From an uncultured Lachnospiraceae bacterium (GTDB taxonomy: Bacteria > Bacillota > Clostridia > Lachnospirales > Lachnospiraceae): a stretch of DNA of 30,323 bases. Positions 1 through 8,334 of the stretch are shown in pieces. The stretch lies in the NCBI GenBank assembly GCA_900546325.1, contig URCR01000036.1, positions 1-30,323 of the forward strand. The letters are read 5' to 3'. Each line of letters opens with the position of its first letter. The stretch's first letter is position 1. The position numbers were made by a program, and so were the translations under genes. Under the pieces are notes generated by a model, which did no database searches, was not told where the DNA came from, and saw only the letters and a list, made by a program, of their open reading frames with translations.

Positions 1-64
1 CCAATTCCTCTTGAGAAAGTTTTAAATCTTGTCTGAATTTTTTTATTTGTTTTCCAACTTCCAC
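1..64 (-). CDS. XRE/Cro-family HTH regulator, N-terminal fragment (runs off the left edge)
   Basis: Reading the minus strand from a GTG at 64-62 gives a 21-codon open frame, (M)EVGKQIKKFRQDLKLSQEE and onward, which is the classic start of a lambda-repressor-like HTH_3 domain (helix 1 followed by L-S-Q-E-E-L). An AGGAGG at 80-75 lies 10 bases before the GTG, and a plausible promoter sits further upstream, so this looks like a true gene start rather than chance. The rest of the gene is outside the window, so any C-terminal domain is unknown. It is divergent from the sugar operon that begins at 557 and could be an independent transcription unit. Family call is from the sequence; target genes are unknown. 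Confidence 0.7.
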   Translation of the reverse strand, partial: MEVGKQIKKFRQDLKLSQEEL

Positions 65-91
65 TGTTAATACTCCTCCTGCCTCTATCCT

Positions 92-119
92 ATAGTATGA
101 GATGTTTTCTCGCTATCAA
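92..119 (-). promoter_or_regulatory. Candidate sigma-70 type promoter for the XRE fragment
   Basis: On the minus strand TTGATA (119-114) and TACTAT (97-92) are separated by 16 bases. The -10 is about 27 bases before the ribosome binding site of the GTG-started XRE gene. The -35 is five of six to consensus and the -10 four of six, so the call is reasonable but not certain. Confidence 0.4.
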
Positions 120-375
120 ATGCCTTTTACATGCCTATAATAAGACTGCAAAAAATGTTTTACATACGCTAAAATTAAATATTTTAAAGGGTCTGAACAA
201 TATTATACCTCTATGCAGTATCACCTACAATAAAAATATGCTTTGCCGATTATTTTTTCTGCTGTCCCTGTGGTGAATGGTTCTGTGGATTGCCAGATTG
301 ACCGCCTTTATTCAGGAAAAAAGAATCAATATCATGCTTTATGAAACACTTCTGGCGGCGACAAGATTGCTTCTT
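120..375. other. AT-rich intergenic stretch, no gene recognised
   Basis: No convincing gene or RNA was found between the XRE promoter and the repeats in front of the sugar operon. A short open frame starting at 277 has low-complexity Lys/Ile-rich composition and no ribosome binding site. The sequence is AT-rich and presumably carries the regulatory region of the binding-protein operon, but no -35/-10 pair of good quality stands out. Confidence 0.4.
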
Positions 376-466
376 AAAAAAGTGAAAAAATATAAAAATA
401 GTCCAAATATCAGACAGCATCTTCTGGGGATGACAAAAATAGTGAAAATTACTATGAAAATAGTCC
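376..466. repeat. Imperfect direct repeat upstream of the ABC/lacZ operon, candidate regulator sites
   Basis: Two A/T-rich units of about 30 bases (376-404 and 435-466) share AGTGAAAA (381-388 and 441-448) and AAAATAGTCC (395-404 and 457-466). Their spacing is 60-62 bases, close to six helical turns. YesN-type response regulators with AraC output domains commonly bind direct repeats, and such a regulator is encoded in this operon at 6793. That it binds here is inference. No strong core promoter is visible, which fits an activator-dependent start. Confidence 0.4.
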
Positions 467-556
467 TATGGATTTCCAATGCCGCTATGATAAAATTTCA
501 TTATCAAAAAGAGATACGGACAAGGTGATCCGAATATGAAAGGGAGGAAATCAAGT

Positions 557-1858
557 ATGAAGTGGAGAAAGGCGGCAGCAGTAGCTTTGGCAGGAGCAAT
601 GACAGTGAGTCTGGCGGCATGTTCATCAGGAGGAGAAGAGAAAAAAGAGGCAACGAAAAAAGATGATAAAAAGCTGACAATCTGGGCATGGGATGAGTCG
701 TTTAATATCAAAGCGGCAAACGAGGCAAAAGAAATTTATCAGAAGGAACACGAAGATGTGGAAATCGATGTTGTCACAATGGCGCAGGATGACATTGTAG
801 CAAAATTAAATACAAGTTTATCTTCAGGTTCTTATGAAGGTCTTCCGGACATTGTGCTGATTGAAGACTATCGAATCCAGGGGTATCTGACAGCATATCA
901 GGATGAATTCGCTGATCTAAGTGAGGTTGCTAGCCCGGATGACTTTGCAGGTTACAAAACAGGAGTCAATCAGGTGGATGGAAAAATGTATGGAATCCCG
1001 TTTGACAGCGGTGTTGCAGGGATGTTCTACCGGACAGATCTGATTGAGGAAGCGGGATATACAGCGGAAGATATGAAGGATCTGACATGGGATAAATATA
1101 TTGAGATTGGTGAGGCGGTAAAAGAGAAAACAGGAAAATACATGCTGACACTTGATCCAAGTGACTTAGGACAGATTCGTATGATGCTGCAGAGTGCAGG
1201 TTCATGGTACACAGATGAAGAAGGCAATGTAGATATTAAAGATAATCAGGCATTAAAAGATGCGCTGAATACTTACAAGAAGATCGTAGATTCCGGAATC
1301 TCAAAACAGGTGGCTGACTGGGATCAGTTCGTAGGAGCTTTCAACAACGGTGACGTGGCAAGTGTTCCGACAGGATGCTGGATTTCACCTTCGATCACAA
1401 AAGCAGAAGATCAGAGCGGAAAATGGGCAATCGCAGCATTCCCGAAAATGGCAGAAAATGAAGATTCTGTAAATGCTTCCTCAATCGGAGGCGGCGGATG
1501 GTATGTTCTGAAAAATGTAGGACATGAAGATCTTGCAAAAGACTTTTTGAAAGCAACATTTGCGTCAGATACAGATTTGATGAACCAGCTTGCAGAAGAT
1601 ATCAATCTGGTAAGTACCTTAAAAGCAGCAGAGTCAGCCGAAAATTACAGCAAGGGCGTTGAGTATTACGGAGGACAGGAAGTATTCGGAGATTTTTCTG
1701 AGTGGCAGAATCAGGTACCGACAGTCAACTACGGACAGAACACATATGAGATTGAGGATATGATGACAGAGGCGCTCCAGCAGATTTTATCCGGCGCAGA
1801 TATGGATCAGGTGCTTTCTGACTACCAGCAGCAGGTAGAAGCGGCAGTGACAAAATAG
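557..1858 (+). CDS. Sugar ABC transporter substrate-binding lipoprotein (family 1)
   Basis: A secreted solute-binding protein that captures a sugar and delivers it to the two permeases encoded next. The N-terminus is a lipoprotein signal: positively charged MKWRK, a hydrophobic stretch, then the lipobox L-A-A-C with the lipidated Cys at residue 22, followed by a Ser/Gly/Lys-rich linker. The mature part fits the SBP_bac_1 fold (433 aa, a usual length), with WAWDESF near its start and GGGGWYVL in the second lobe. I start at 557 rather than at an upstream in-frame ATG at 536 because GGGAGG (543-548) sits 8 bases before 557. It is the first gene of an operon that continues through 10090. A beta-galactosidase in the same operon suggests a galactoside ligand, which is inference. 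No ATPase gene is present, as usual when a shared MsmK/MalK-type ATPase serves several such systems. Confidence 0.93.
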   Translation: MKWRKAAAVALAGAMTVSLAACSSGGEEKKEATKKDDKKLTIWAWDESFNIKAANEAKEIYQKEHEDVEIDVVTMAQDDIVAKLNTSLSSGSYEGLPDIVLIEDYRIQGYLTAYQDEFADLSEVASPDDFAGYKTGVNQVDGKMYGIPFDSGVAGMFYRTDLIEEAGYTAEDMKDLTWDKYIEIGEAVKEKTGKYMLTLDPSDLGQIRMMLQSAGSWYTDEEGNVDIKDNQALKDALNTYKKIVDSGISKQVADWDQFVGAFNNGDVASVPTGCWISPSITKAEDQSGKWAIAAFPKMAENEDSVNASSIGGGGWYVLKNVGHEDLAKDFLKATFASDTDLMNQLAEDINLVSTLKAAESAENYSKGVEYYGGQEVFGDFSEWQNQVPTVNYGQNTYEIEDMMTEALQQILSGADMDQVLSDYQQQVEAAVTK

Positions 1859-1911
1859 AACAAGGGCGGATAAATGCCAAATAGTGGCAAAAAGTGAAAA
1901 GATTTATGACA

Positions 1912-1942
1912 GGGGACGGGCGGAAGAGATTGACCCGTCCTT
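1912..1942 (+). other. Stem-loop between binding-protein and permease genes
   Basis: GGACGGG (1914-1920) pairs perfectly with CCCGTCC (1934-1940) around a 13-base loop, extendable by two G-U pairs. The T content downstream is weak. A hairpin directly after a binding-protein gene typically protects the upstream mRNA end and partly terminates, so that more binding protein than permease is made. That role is inferred from position. Confidence 0.6.
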
Positions 1943-1985
1943 ATGTTTACTCAAAATCAGGGTAGAAAGAAGGAGGAGAAGGAAA

Positions 1986-2876
1986 ATGAAAAAGAAAGTA
2001 CAAGGAATGAATCCGAAACTGAACCGGACAGCCTGGCTGTTTATTGTTCCGAGTTTAGTTCTGATTGTCCTGTTTGTATTTTATCCTATGGTGCAGGCAT
2101 TTCTGACATCGTTTCAGACCGGAACCGGAAATCATCTGACATTTGCAGGACTTGCCAACTATAAAAGGATGCTGAAGGACACGACATTTCAGAAAGCGCT
2201 GGTCAACACAGTCTTGTTTCTTGTGATCCAGGTACCGGTTATGATCCTTTTGGCGCTGATCATTTCATCGATGTTAAATGATAAAAAATTAAAGTGCAGA
2301 GGGCTGTTCCGTACAGCGATTTTTCTTCCGTGTGTAACGTCTCTTGTTGCATATTCAATCATTTTCAAAAGTTTATTTGCGACAGATGGATTTGTGAACT
2401 CGCTTTTAATGAATCTGAATGTCATTCAGGAGCCGATCGCGTGGATCACTCACCCGGTCTGGGCAAAGGTGCTGATCATCATAGCGATCACATGGCGCTG
2501 GACAGGATACAATATGGTGTTCTATCTGTCAGGGCTGCAGAGCATCGATGATTCTGTTTATGAGGCAGCTGAAATCGATGGAGCCGGGGCGGTACAGAAG
2601 TTCCGTTACATGACACTTCCTCTTTTAAAACCGATTATTTTATTTACAACGATCAACTCGACAATCGGAACACTTCAGCTCTTTGACGAGACAATGAATA
2701 TCACTCAGGGAGGTCCGGCAAATGCGACGGTCACAATTTCACAGTACATTTATAATATTTTATTTAAATATTCACCGGACTTCGGATATGCGGCCGCAGT
2801 TTCTTATGTGGTAGTGGTTCTGATCGTAGTATTATCTTTTATTCAGAAGAAAGTGGGGGAAGAAAAAGATGCGTAA
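1986..2876 (+). CDS. Sugar ABC transporter permease, MalF/LacF type
   Basis: First of two inner-membrane permeases for the carbohydrate uptake (CUT1) system. About six hydrophobic segments are visible, the first just after the N-terminus (AWLFIVPSLVLIVLFVFYP). The cytoplasmic EAA loop that docks the ATPase reads EAAEIDGAGAVQKFRYMTLP. The start at 1986 is set by GGAGGAGAAGG about 8 bases upstream. A longer in-frame opening from 1884 would add an Arg-rich, non-family N-terminus and would run through the intergenic stem-loop. The protein is then 296 aa, normal for the family. Its stop overlaps the next permease start by 8 bases, indicating translational coupling. It works with the partner permease, the binding protein at 557 and an ATPase encoded elsewhere. 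Confidence 0.92.
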   Translation: MKKKVQGMNPKLNRTAWLFIVPSLVLIVLFVFYPMVQAFLTSFQTGTGNHLTFAGLANYKRMLKDTTFQKALVNTVLFLVIQVPVMILLALIISSMLNDKKLKCRGLFRTAIFLPCVTSLVAYSIIFKSLFATDGFVNSLLMNLNVIQEPIAWITHPVWAKVLIIIAITWRWTGYNMVFYLSGLQSIDDSVYEAAEIDGAGAVQKFRYMTLPLLKPIILFTTINSTIGTLQLFDETMNITQGGPANATVTISQYIYNILFKYSPDFGYAAAVSYVVVVLIVVLSFIQKKVGEEKDA

Positions 2877-3708
2877 AAAAATAGCGACAACAGCAAAATA
2901 CATATTTCTGACCGTGGTATCTGTGATTTCCGTTTTTCCGTTTTTTTGGATGATCGTTGCGGCTACTAACCGGTCTGTTGATGTGACAAAAGGAACATTG
3001 ATCCCGGGAAATTATTTTCTGGAAAATTTGAAGACACTGCTGGCATCTGATCTTCAGTATGTGTCGGCATTTAAAAACTCACTGGTCATAGCAATTGTCA
3101 CAACTACACTTGCGATGATCGTATCTTCTGCCGCAGGATATGCATTTGTTGTATATAAGACCAAGCGGAGGGAACAGATCTTTAACTTTATTTTTCTCTC
3201 TATGATGGTGCCGTTTGCGGCTCTGATGGTACCGCTGTTCAGACTGTTCAGTAAATTTGGAAATATGGGACCGTTAAAAGTCATCGCACTGAATACACCG
3301 ATGTCCGTTGTCATTATTTCAATTGCGACAGCGTTTCTGATCTTCTTTTTCAAACAGAACGCCCAGAACTTTCCGAGAGAACTGATCGAAGCGGCAAGGA
3401 TTGACGGTCTGTCTGAGATAAAGATTTTTACAAGGATTTTCATGCCGACGATGAAATCAACGTATGCGGCGGCGATCGTCGTGACGTTTATGAGCAGCTG
3501 GAACAACTATCTCTGGCCGTTGATCGCTCTGCAGTCACCGGAAAAACGTACTTTACCGCTTGTAATTTCGGCAATGGGCTCCTCATACACGCCGGATTAT
3601 GGTATGATTATGACAGCAGTCGTGATCGCGACACTGCCGACCGCATTGATCTTTTTCTTTATGCAGAAGCAGTTTGTTGCAGGAATGACAGGTTCTGTCA
3701 AGGGATAG
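2869..3708 (+). CDS. Sugar ABC transporter permease, MalG/LacG type
   Basis: Second permease of the CUT1 sugar importer, 279 aa with six predicted membrane segments. The EAA loop reads EAARIDGLSEIKIFTRIFMP, followed by the typical W-N-N-Y-L-W-P segment near the last helices. Its ATG lies inside the end of the preceding permease gene (8-base overlap), the standard arrangement for these paired subunits. The next gene, the beta-galactosidase, begins 42 bases further on with no terminator between. No lesion or unusual feature was seen. Confidence 0.93.
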   Translation: MRKKIATTAKYIFLTVVSVISVFPFFWMIVAATNRSVDVTKGTLIPGNYFLENLKTLLASDLQYVSAFKNSLVIAIVTTTLAMIVSSAAGYAFVVYKTKRREQIFNFIFLSMMVPFAALMVPLFRLFSKFGNMGPLKVIALNTPMSVVIISIATAFLIFFFKQNAQNFPRELIEAARIDGLSEIKIFTRIFMPTMKSTYAAAIVVTFMSSWNNYLWPLIALQSPEKRTLPLVISAMGSSYTPDYGMIMTAVVIATLPTALIFFFMQKQFVAGMTGSVKG

Positions 3709-3750
3709 AGAAGACAGAACGGAGCAGAGACAGAGGAAGGAGAGTGTGGT

Positions 3751-6700
3751 ATGAAAGTAAAAGAGGCAGACATTTCATGGCTGGAAAACCCGGAGGTATT
3801 TGCAGTCAATCGGATAGAAGCGCATTCAGACCATTTGTATTATGAGCGCGAAGAAGAGGTAAGAGGGGAAGCGGAGATGTCTCTTAGACAGTCTCTGAAT
3901 GGAAGCTGGTATTTTCAATTTGCCAAAAATCCGGATGTCCGCATCCGGGAATTTTACCGGGATGAGTTTCCATGCAAGGGATTTGATAGAATTGAGGTGC
4001 CTGGTCATCTACAGACACAGGGGTATGACCGCTGCCAGTACATCAATACCATGTATCCGTGGGATGGAAGAGAAGAGCTGAGACCGCCGATGATATCCAA
4101 AGAGGAGAATCCGGTTGGCAGCTATGTGAAATATTTTGAAGTCGATGAGGCGCTGAGAGGAAAGCGAACATTTATCTCGTTCCAGGGAGTGGAAACAGCG
4201 TTTTATGTGTGGATCAATGGAAAATTTCTTGGATACAGCGAGGATAGTTTCACACCGTCAGAATTTGAGATTACGGATTTTTTGCGGGAAGGGGAAAATA
4301 AGCTGGCAGTGGAGGTCTATAAAAGAAGCAGTGCCAGCTGGCTGGAGGATCAGGATTTCTGGAGATTCTCCGGAATTTTCCGGGAAGTATATCTGTATGC
4401 AGTTCCGGAGATCCATGTGCAGGATTTCTTCGTGAAGAGCATTCCGGATGACAGCTGTGAAAACGGAATATTTCTGACAAAGTTAAAGATGACAGGAGCA
4501 GGAGTATATCGTATCCGGGCAGTTCTGAGGGATGCCTGTGGGAAAGTAGTTCTGGAAAAGTGCATTCAGGGAGAAGAAAACTGTAAGATCGAGGGAATGG
4601 TTCCCGCTGTGCATTGCTGGAGTGCGGAAGATCCGTATCTGTATCAGCTGGAACTTCATGTAGAGAAGGAAGATGGAACACTGATCGAGATCGTGCCGCA
4701 GAAGGTCGGATTCCGGCGGTTTGAGATGAGAGATGGAATCATGTGCCTGAACGGCAGACGGATCGTGTTTAAAGGAGTGAACCGTCATGAATTTCATGTC
4801 CGCAGAGGACGTGCCGTCACAAAAGAAGACATGCTTTGGGACATTCGTTTTCTGAAGCGGCATAATATCAACGCAGTGCGGACTTCTCATTATCCGAACC
4901 AGAGTCTCTGGTATGAACTCTGCGACAGATATGGAATTTATCTGATCGATGAGGCGAACCTGGAAAGTCACGGTTCCTGGCAGAAGCTTGGAAGCTGTGA
5001 GCCGTCATGGAATGTGCCGGGGAATAAAAAAGAGTGGGAGGCATGCGTGGTAGACCGGGCGGCGTCCATGTGGGAGAGGGATAAGAACCATCCTTCTGTT
5101 TTAATCTGGTCCTGCGGGAATGAATCTTATGCAGGAACGTGTATTGCGGCGATGTCAGACTATTTTCATCAAAAGGACGATACAAGGCTTGTCCATTATG
5201 AAGGTGTATTTTGGAACCGCGATTTTGATTTCATCAGTGACATGGAGAGCAGAATGTATGCAAAGCCGGCAGAGATTGCAGCATATCTGGAGCAAGATCC
5301 GGCAAAACCATACATCAGCTGCGAATATATGCATGCCATGGGAAATTCCTGCGGAGGTATGAAACTTTACACAGATCTGGAAGAGGTTTATGAGAAATAC
5401 CAGGGCGGATTTATATGGGATTACATTGATCAGTCCATGCTTCGGAAAAATGATCAGGGAGAAGAAGTGTTCTCTTATGGAGGAGATTATGATGACCGTG
5501 CAACGGATTATGAATTCTGTGGAAATGGAATTGTATATGCGGACAGAAAGATTTCTCCGAAGGCACAGGAGGTCAAACAGCTCTATGCCGGTCTTGGTCT
5601 GTTTCCGGATGAGAATGGTGTGCTGATCAAGAATAAGAACCTGTTTGTCTCATCGGGAATCTACGAGATCGTATACCGGATTTTGAAAGAAGGACGCCTG
5701 ATTTTTGAAAAATCTGTGCTGACAGATATCCCTGCAGGGGAGCAGGAGTATGTAAGAGTGTCTTCGCCGGAACTGACAGAGCTGGGAGAATATGTATATG
5801 AGGCGGCAGCAAGGCTTCGGGAAGATACCATGTGGGCGGACAAAGGATATGAGATCTGTTTCGGACAGAAGGTAAGCCAGATCTTGAAAGAACAGAAAGC
5901 AAATATCGAAGATCGGAGAAAACCATTGGAGATTATTTGTGGGGATGTCAATCTCGGGGTGAAAGGAGAGGATTTCCTGGCAATGTTCTCTCTCAGTGAA
6001 GGCGGACTTGCGTCTCTTCAGTATGATGGGATCGAATATATTACAAGGGCGCCGAAAGTGAATTACTGGAGGGCATGCACCGATAATGACCGTGGAAATA
6101 AGCATGGATTTGACCGCGCGCAGTGGATGACGGCAGGGCTCTATCAGAAGCTTTCGGATGTCAGACAAAGAGAGGGTGAGGAGTTCTTTGAGATTACATT
6201 TGTCTATGAGCTTCCGATGATACCGGGCGCGCACCATGAGGTCACTTACACAGTCTTTGGAGACGGAATCATCCATATCCGGGTTCGATATGAGGGAGCA
6301 GAAGGTCTTCCGTCGATCCCTGCATTTGGTATGGATTTCAGACTGAAGGAAAAGTATCACTGTGTAAAATATTATGGATATGGACCGGAAGAAAATTATA
6401 CAGACCGGAAGGAAGGCGCAAAACTTGGTATTTTTGAGACGACTGCAAAGGAAAATATGTCTCATTACCTTGTACCGCAGGAATGCGGAAACAGAACGGG
6501 AATCCGTTGGATGGAAGTGACGGATGAGAAGGGAACAGGACTTCGTTTTGAGGGAGAAGGTGCTTCCTTTGAAGGAAGTGTTCTGCCTTACAGTGCATAT
6601 GAACTGGAAAATGCCACACATGCGGAAGAACTCCCAGGCGTTCATTATTCATGGGTGCGGATTCTGGCGGCACAGATGGGAGTCGGAGGCGACGACAGCT

Positions 6701-6780
6701 GGGGGGCGCCGGTGCATGAAGAATATCAGATTCCGGCAGACCGGGAGATGAACCTGGCATTTATGATACGGAAGCGGTAA
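3751..6780 (+). CDS. lacZ: Beta-galactosidase, glycoside hydrolase family 2 (LacZ type)
   Basis: A full-length LacZ-type enzyme of 1009 aa (E. coli LacZ is 1024) that hydrolyses terminal beta-galactosides. The start (WLENPEVFAVNRIEAHS) matches the family. Domain order: jelly-roll sugar-binding domain (about 40-215), Ig-like domain (about 217-325), TIM barrel (about 327-615), then the C-terminal Bgal_small_N domain with NYWRACTDNDRGNK near residue 770. The acid/base Glu is E458 in WSCGNES and the nucleophile is E525 in CEYMHAMGNS. There is no signal peptide, so it acts in the cytoplasm on sugar brought in by the upstream importer. GGAAGGAGAG precedes the ATG. The response regulator follows after 12 bases, so enzyme, importer and sensor are one operon. 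Exact substrate (lactose, milk or mucin galactosides) cannot be read from sequence. Confidence 0.95.
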   Translation: MKVKEADISWLENPEVFAVNRIEAHSDHLYYEREEEVRGEAEMSLRQSLNGSWYFQFAKNPDVRIREFYRDEFPCKGFDRIEVPGHLQTQGYDRCQYINTMYPWDGREELRPPMISKEENPVGSYVKYFEVDEALRGKRTFISFQGVETAFYVWINGKFLGYSEDSFTPSEFEITDFLREGENKLAVEVYKRSSASWLEDQDFWRFSGIFREVYLYAVPEIHVQDFFVKSIPDDSCENGIFLTKLKMTGAGVYRIRAVLRDACGKVVLEKCIQGEENCKIEGMVPAVHCWSAEDPYLYQLELHVEKEDGTLIEIVPQKVGFRRFEMRDGIMCLNGRRIVFKGVNRHEFHVRRGRAVTKEDMLWDIRFLKRHNINAVRTSHYPNQSLWYELCDRYGIYLIDEANLESHGSWQKLGSCEPSWNVPGNKKEWEACVVDRAASMWERDKNHPSVLIWSCGNESYAGTCIAAMSDYFHQKDDTRLVHYEGVFWNRDFDFISDMESRMYAKPAEIAAYLEQDPAKPYISCEYMHAMGNSCGGMKLYTDLEEVYEKYQGGFIWDYIDQSMLRKNDQGEEVFSYGGDYDDRATDYEFCGNGIVYADRKISPKAQEVKQLYAGLGLFPDENGVLIKNKNLFVSSGIYEIVYRILKEGRLIFEKSVLTDIPAGEQEYVRVSSPELTELGEYVYEAAARLREDTMWADKGYEICFGQKVSQILKEQKANIEDRRKPLEIICGDVNLGVKGEDFLAMFSLSEGGLASLQYDGIEYITRAPKVNYWRACTDNDRGNKHGFDRAQWMTAGLYQKLSDVRQREGEEFFEITFVYELPMIPGAHHEVTYTVFGDGIIHIRVRYEGAEGLPSIPAFGMDFRLKEKYHCVKYYGYGPEENYTDRKEGAKLGIFETTAKENMSHYLVPQECGNRTGIRWMEVTDEKGTGLRFEGEGASFEGSVLPYSAYELENATHAEELPGVHYSWVRILAAQMGVGGDDSWGAPVHEEYQIPADREMNLAFMIRKR

Positions 6781-6792
6781 AGAGGTGAAAAG

Positions 6793-8334
6793 ATGAGTCA
6801 TTACTGTAAAGTAGTCATTATTGATGATGAATTTATTATGCGTCAGGGGATGAAACACATGCTGGAATGGGAGAAAGAAGGATTTCAGATCGTAGGGGAA
6901 GCTTCCAACGGTCAGGAGGGTCTTGATGTGATCGAGCGGGTGCAGCCCAATATCGTTCTGGCAGATATTGTGATGCCTGTTCTTGACGGGATTGAATTTT
7001 CAGAGATCCTTCACAGACGATTTCCGGAGATTCAGCTGATCATCTTAAGCAGCTATGATAAGTTTGAGTATGTAAAATCGACACTTTTAAACGGAGCGGC
7101 AGACTATATTTTGAAGCCTACTTTAAATCCCGAGATACTTCTTGATACACTCAGGCGGACTGTCGAGAAAATTCCGGGACTGGAACTTCAGGCAGAGCAG
7201 AAGGGCTCGTGCCAGAGCCAGATGGAGCGAGTGCTGAGTGGATATCAGGAACGTCTGGATGAGACGCTGTATGCGGAATATTTTCCGCATACGCTCTACC
7301 GGATGCTTGGAATTGACTTGAAGAAAGCATGTGGGAACCAGAAAGAAAACATGTCACATATAAAAGAAATGATGCATCAGTTTTTTCATGAGAGGGAGAC
7401 GGCAGTCTCTCTTGCTGTGTTTCTGGAAGAGGAGATTTTGTGCTACATTTTTAACTTCCGGGTAAAGGATGAAAAAACATTACTGGCAGATATAGAAAGC
7501 TGTGTTGATAAAATTGCACACCGGTATGGAAGTGCCTTCTTTGTCACCGGAAAAAGCTTCTCAAATATGCAGGAGATCAAAAAGCATTATACGGAAGAAA
7601 TAAGGGAAATGGTGCAAAAACAATTTTATTATGAACATCAGAATCTTCTTGTCACAGAAGGAAGAGGATGTGAGGAGAAGGAAATCAGATTTCCGTTTGC
7701 GGAATATGCCGGGAATTTGCAGAGGAGACATTTCCGGGAAGCACTTGAGATGTTTACCCGTTATGTATCGTATCTTTTAGAAAGACAGACAGAAGAATAC
7801 AGGCTGAAAAATCTTACGAAAAATCTTTTGTATAATTATCTGATGGAGATGGAGCAGTATGATGTGGAGAGCGAAAAGCTGAAGCAGAAGTATTTTCATG
7901 CGCTGGATGACGTCAGTTATGTAGGAAAATTCCGGGAAGTGTTCGGCAGGATCACGCAAGAACTGGAGGAATTTCTCACACAGAAAATAGAAAGTGACGA
8001 TGTGAAGATCATAGAAATCAGAAGGTATATCAAAGAACACTACAGTGATCCGCTGGAATTGGCAGATATCGCAGAGCAGTTTAACTTTAACTACCACTAT
8101 CTTTCGTCTTATTTTAACAGACATGCAAAAGAGGGATTTACGGAATATTTAAATAAGATCAGAATTGAGAAGGCATGTGAACTTCTGGAACGGCAGCCAG
8201 ACAGTATTGCAGAAATCAGTTCTGCAATCGGATATTCGGATCACAGCTATTTCTGCCGTGTGTTCAAGAAGATGACAGGGAAGACGCCAAGCAGCTACCG
8301 AAGAAGTTTCAAGGGGAAGGAAGACGATGAGTAA
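6793..8334 (+). CDS. Response regulator, YesN type (receiver + AraC-type output)
   Basis: Cytoplasmic transcription regulator of 513 aa. The N-terminal receiver domain (about 5-125) has the acidic pair D11/D12, phosphoacceptor D58 in VLADIVMP, and the conserved Lys in YILKP. A long middle region (about 130-400) without a clear catalytic motif is typical of YesN proteins. The C-terminal 100 residues are an AraC-type double helix-turn-helix, ending GYSDHSYFCRVFKKMTGKTPSSYR. It starts 12 bases after lacZ and overlaps the kinase gene by 8 bases. The expected role is to activate the transporter/beta-galactosidase operon when its partner kinase senses the sugar; that target is inferred from gene order. 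The direct repeat at 376-466 is a candidate binding region. Confidence 0.93.
   Translation: MSHYCKVVIIDDEFIMRQGMKHMLEWEKEGFQIVGEASNGQEGLDVIERVQPNIVLADIVMPVLDGIEFSEILHRRFPEIQLIILSSYDKFEYVKSTLLNGAADYILKPTLNPEILLDTLRRTVEKIPGLELQAEQKGSCQSQMERVLSGYQERLDETLYAEYFPHTLYRMLGIDLKKACGNQKENMSHIKEMMHQFFHERETAVSLAVFLEEEILCYIFNFRVKDEKTLLADIESCVDKIAHRYGSAFFVTGKSFSNMQEIKKHYTEEIREMVQKQFYYEHQNLLVTEGRGCEEKEIRFPFAEYAGNLQRRHFREALEMFTRYVSYLLERQTEEYRLKNLTKNLLYNYLMEMEQYDVESEKLKQKYFHALDDVSYVGKFREVFGRITQELEEFLTQKIESDDVKIIEIRRYIKEHYSDPLELADIAEQFNFNYHYLSSYFNRHAKEGFTEYLNKIRIEKACELLERQPDSIAEISSAIGYSDHSYFCRVFKKMTGKTPSSYRRSFKGKEDDE

Noticed and set aside
277..528. Open frame of 83 codons before the binding-protein gene
   Set aside because: Lys/Ile-rich low-complexity composition, no ribosome binding site, and it runs through the direct repeats upstream of the operon.
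5650..6645. 331-codon open frame on the minus strand
   Set aside because: It lies wholly antisense to the beta-galactosidase gene, has Cys/Ser/Phe-rich composition and no family likeness; it is a shadow of the real gene.
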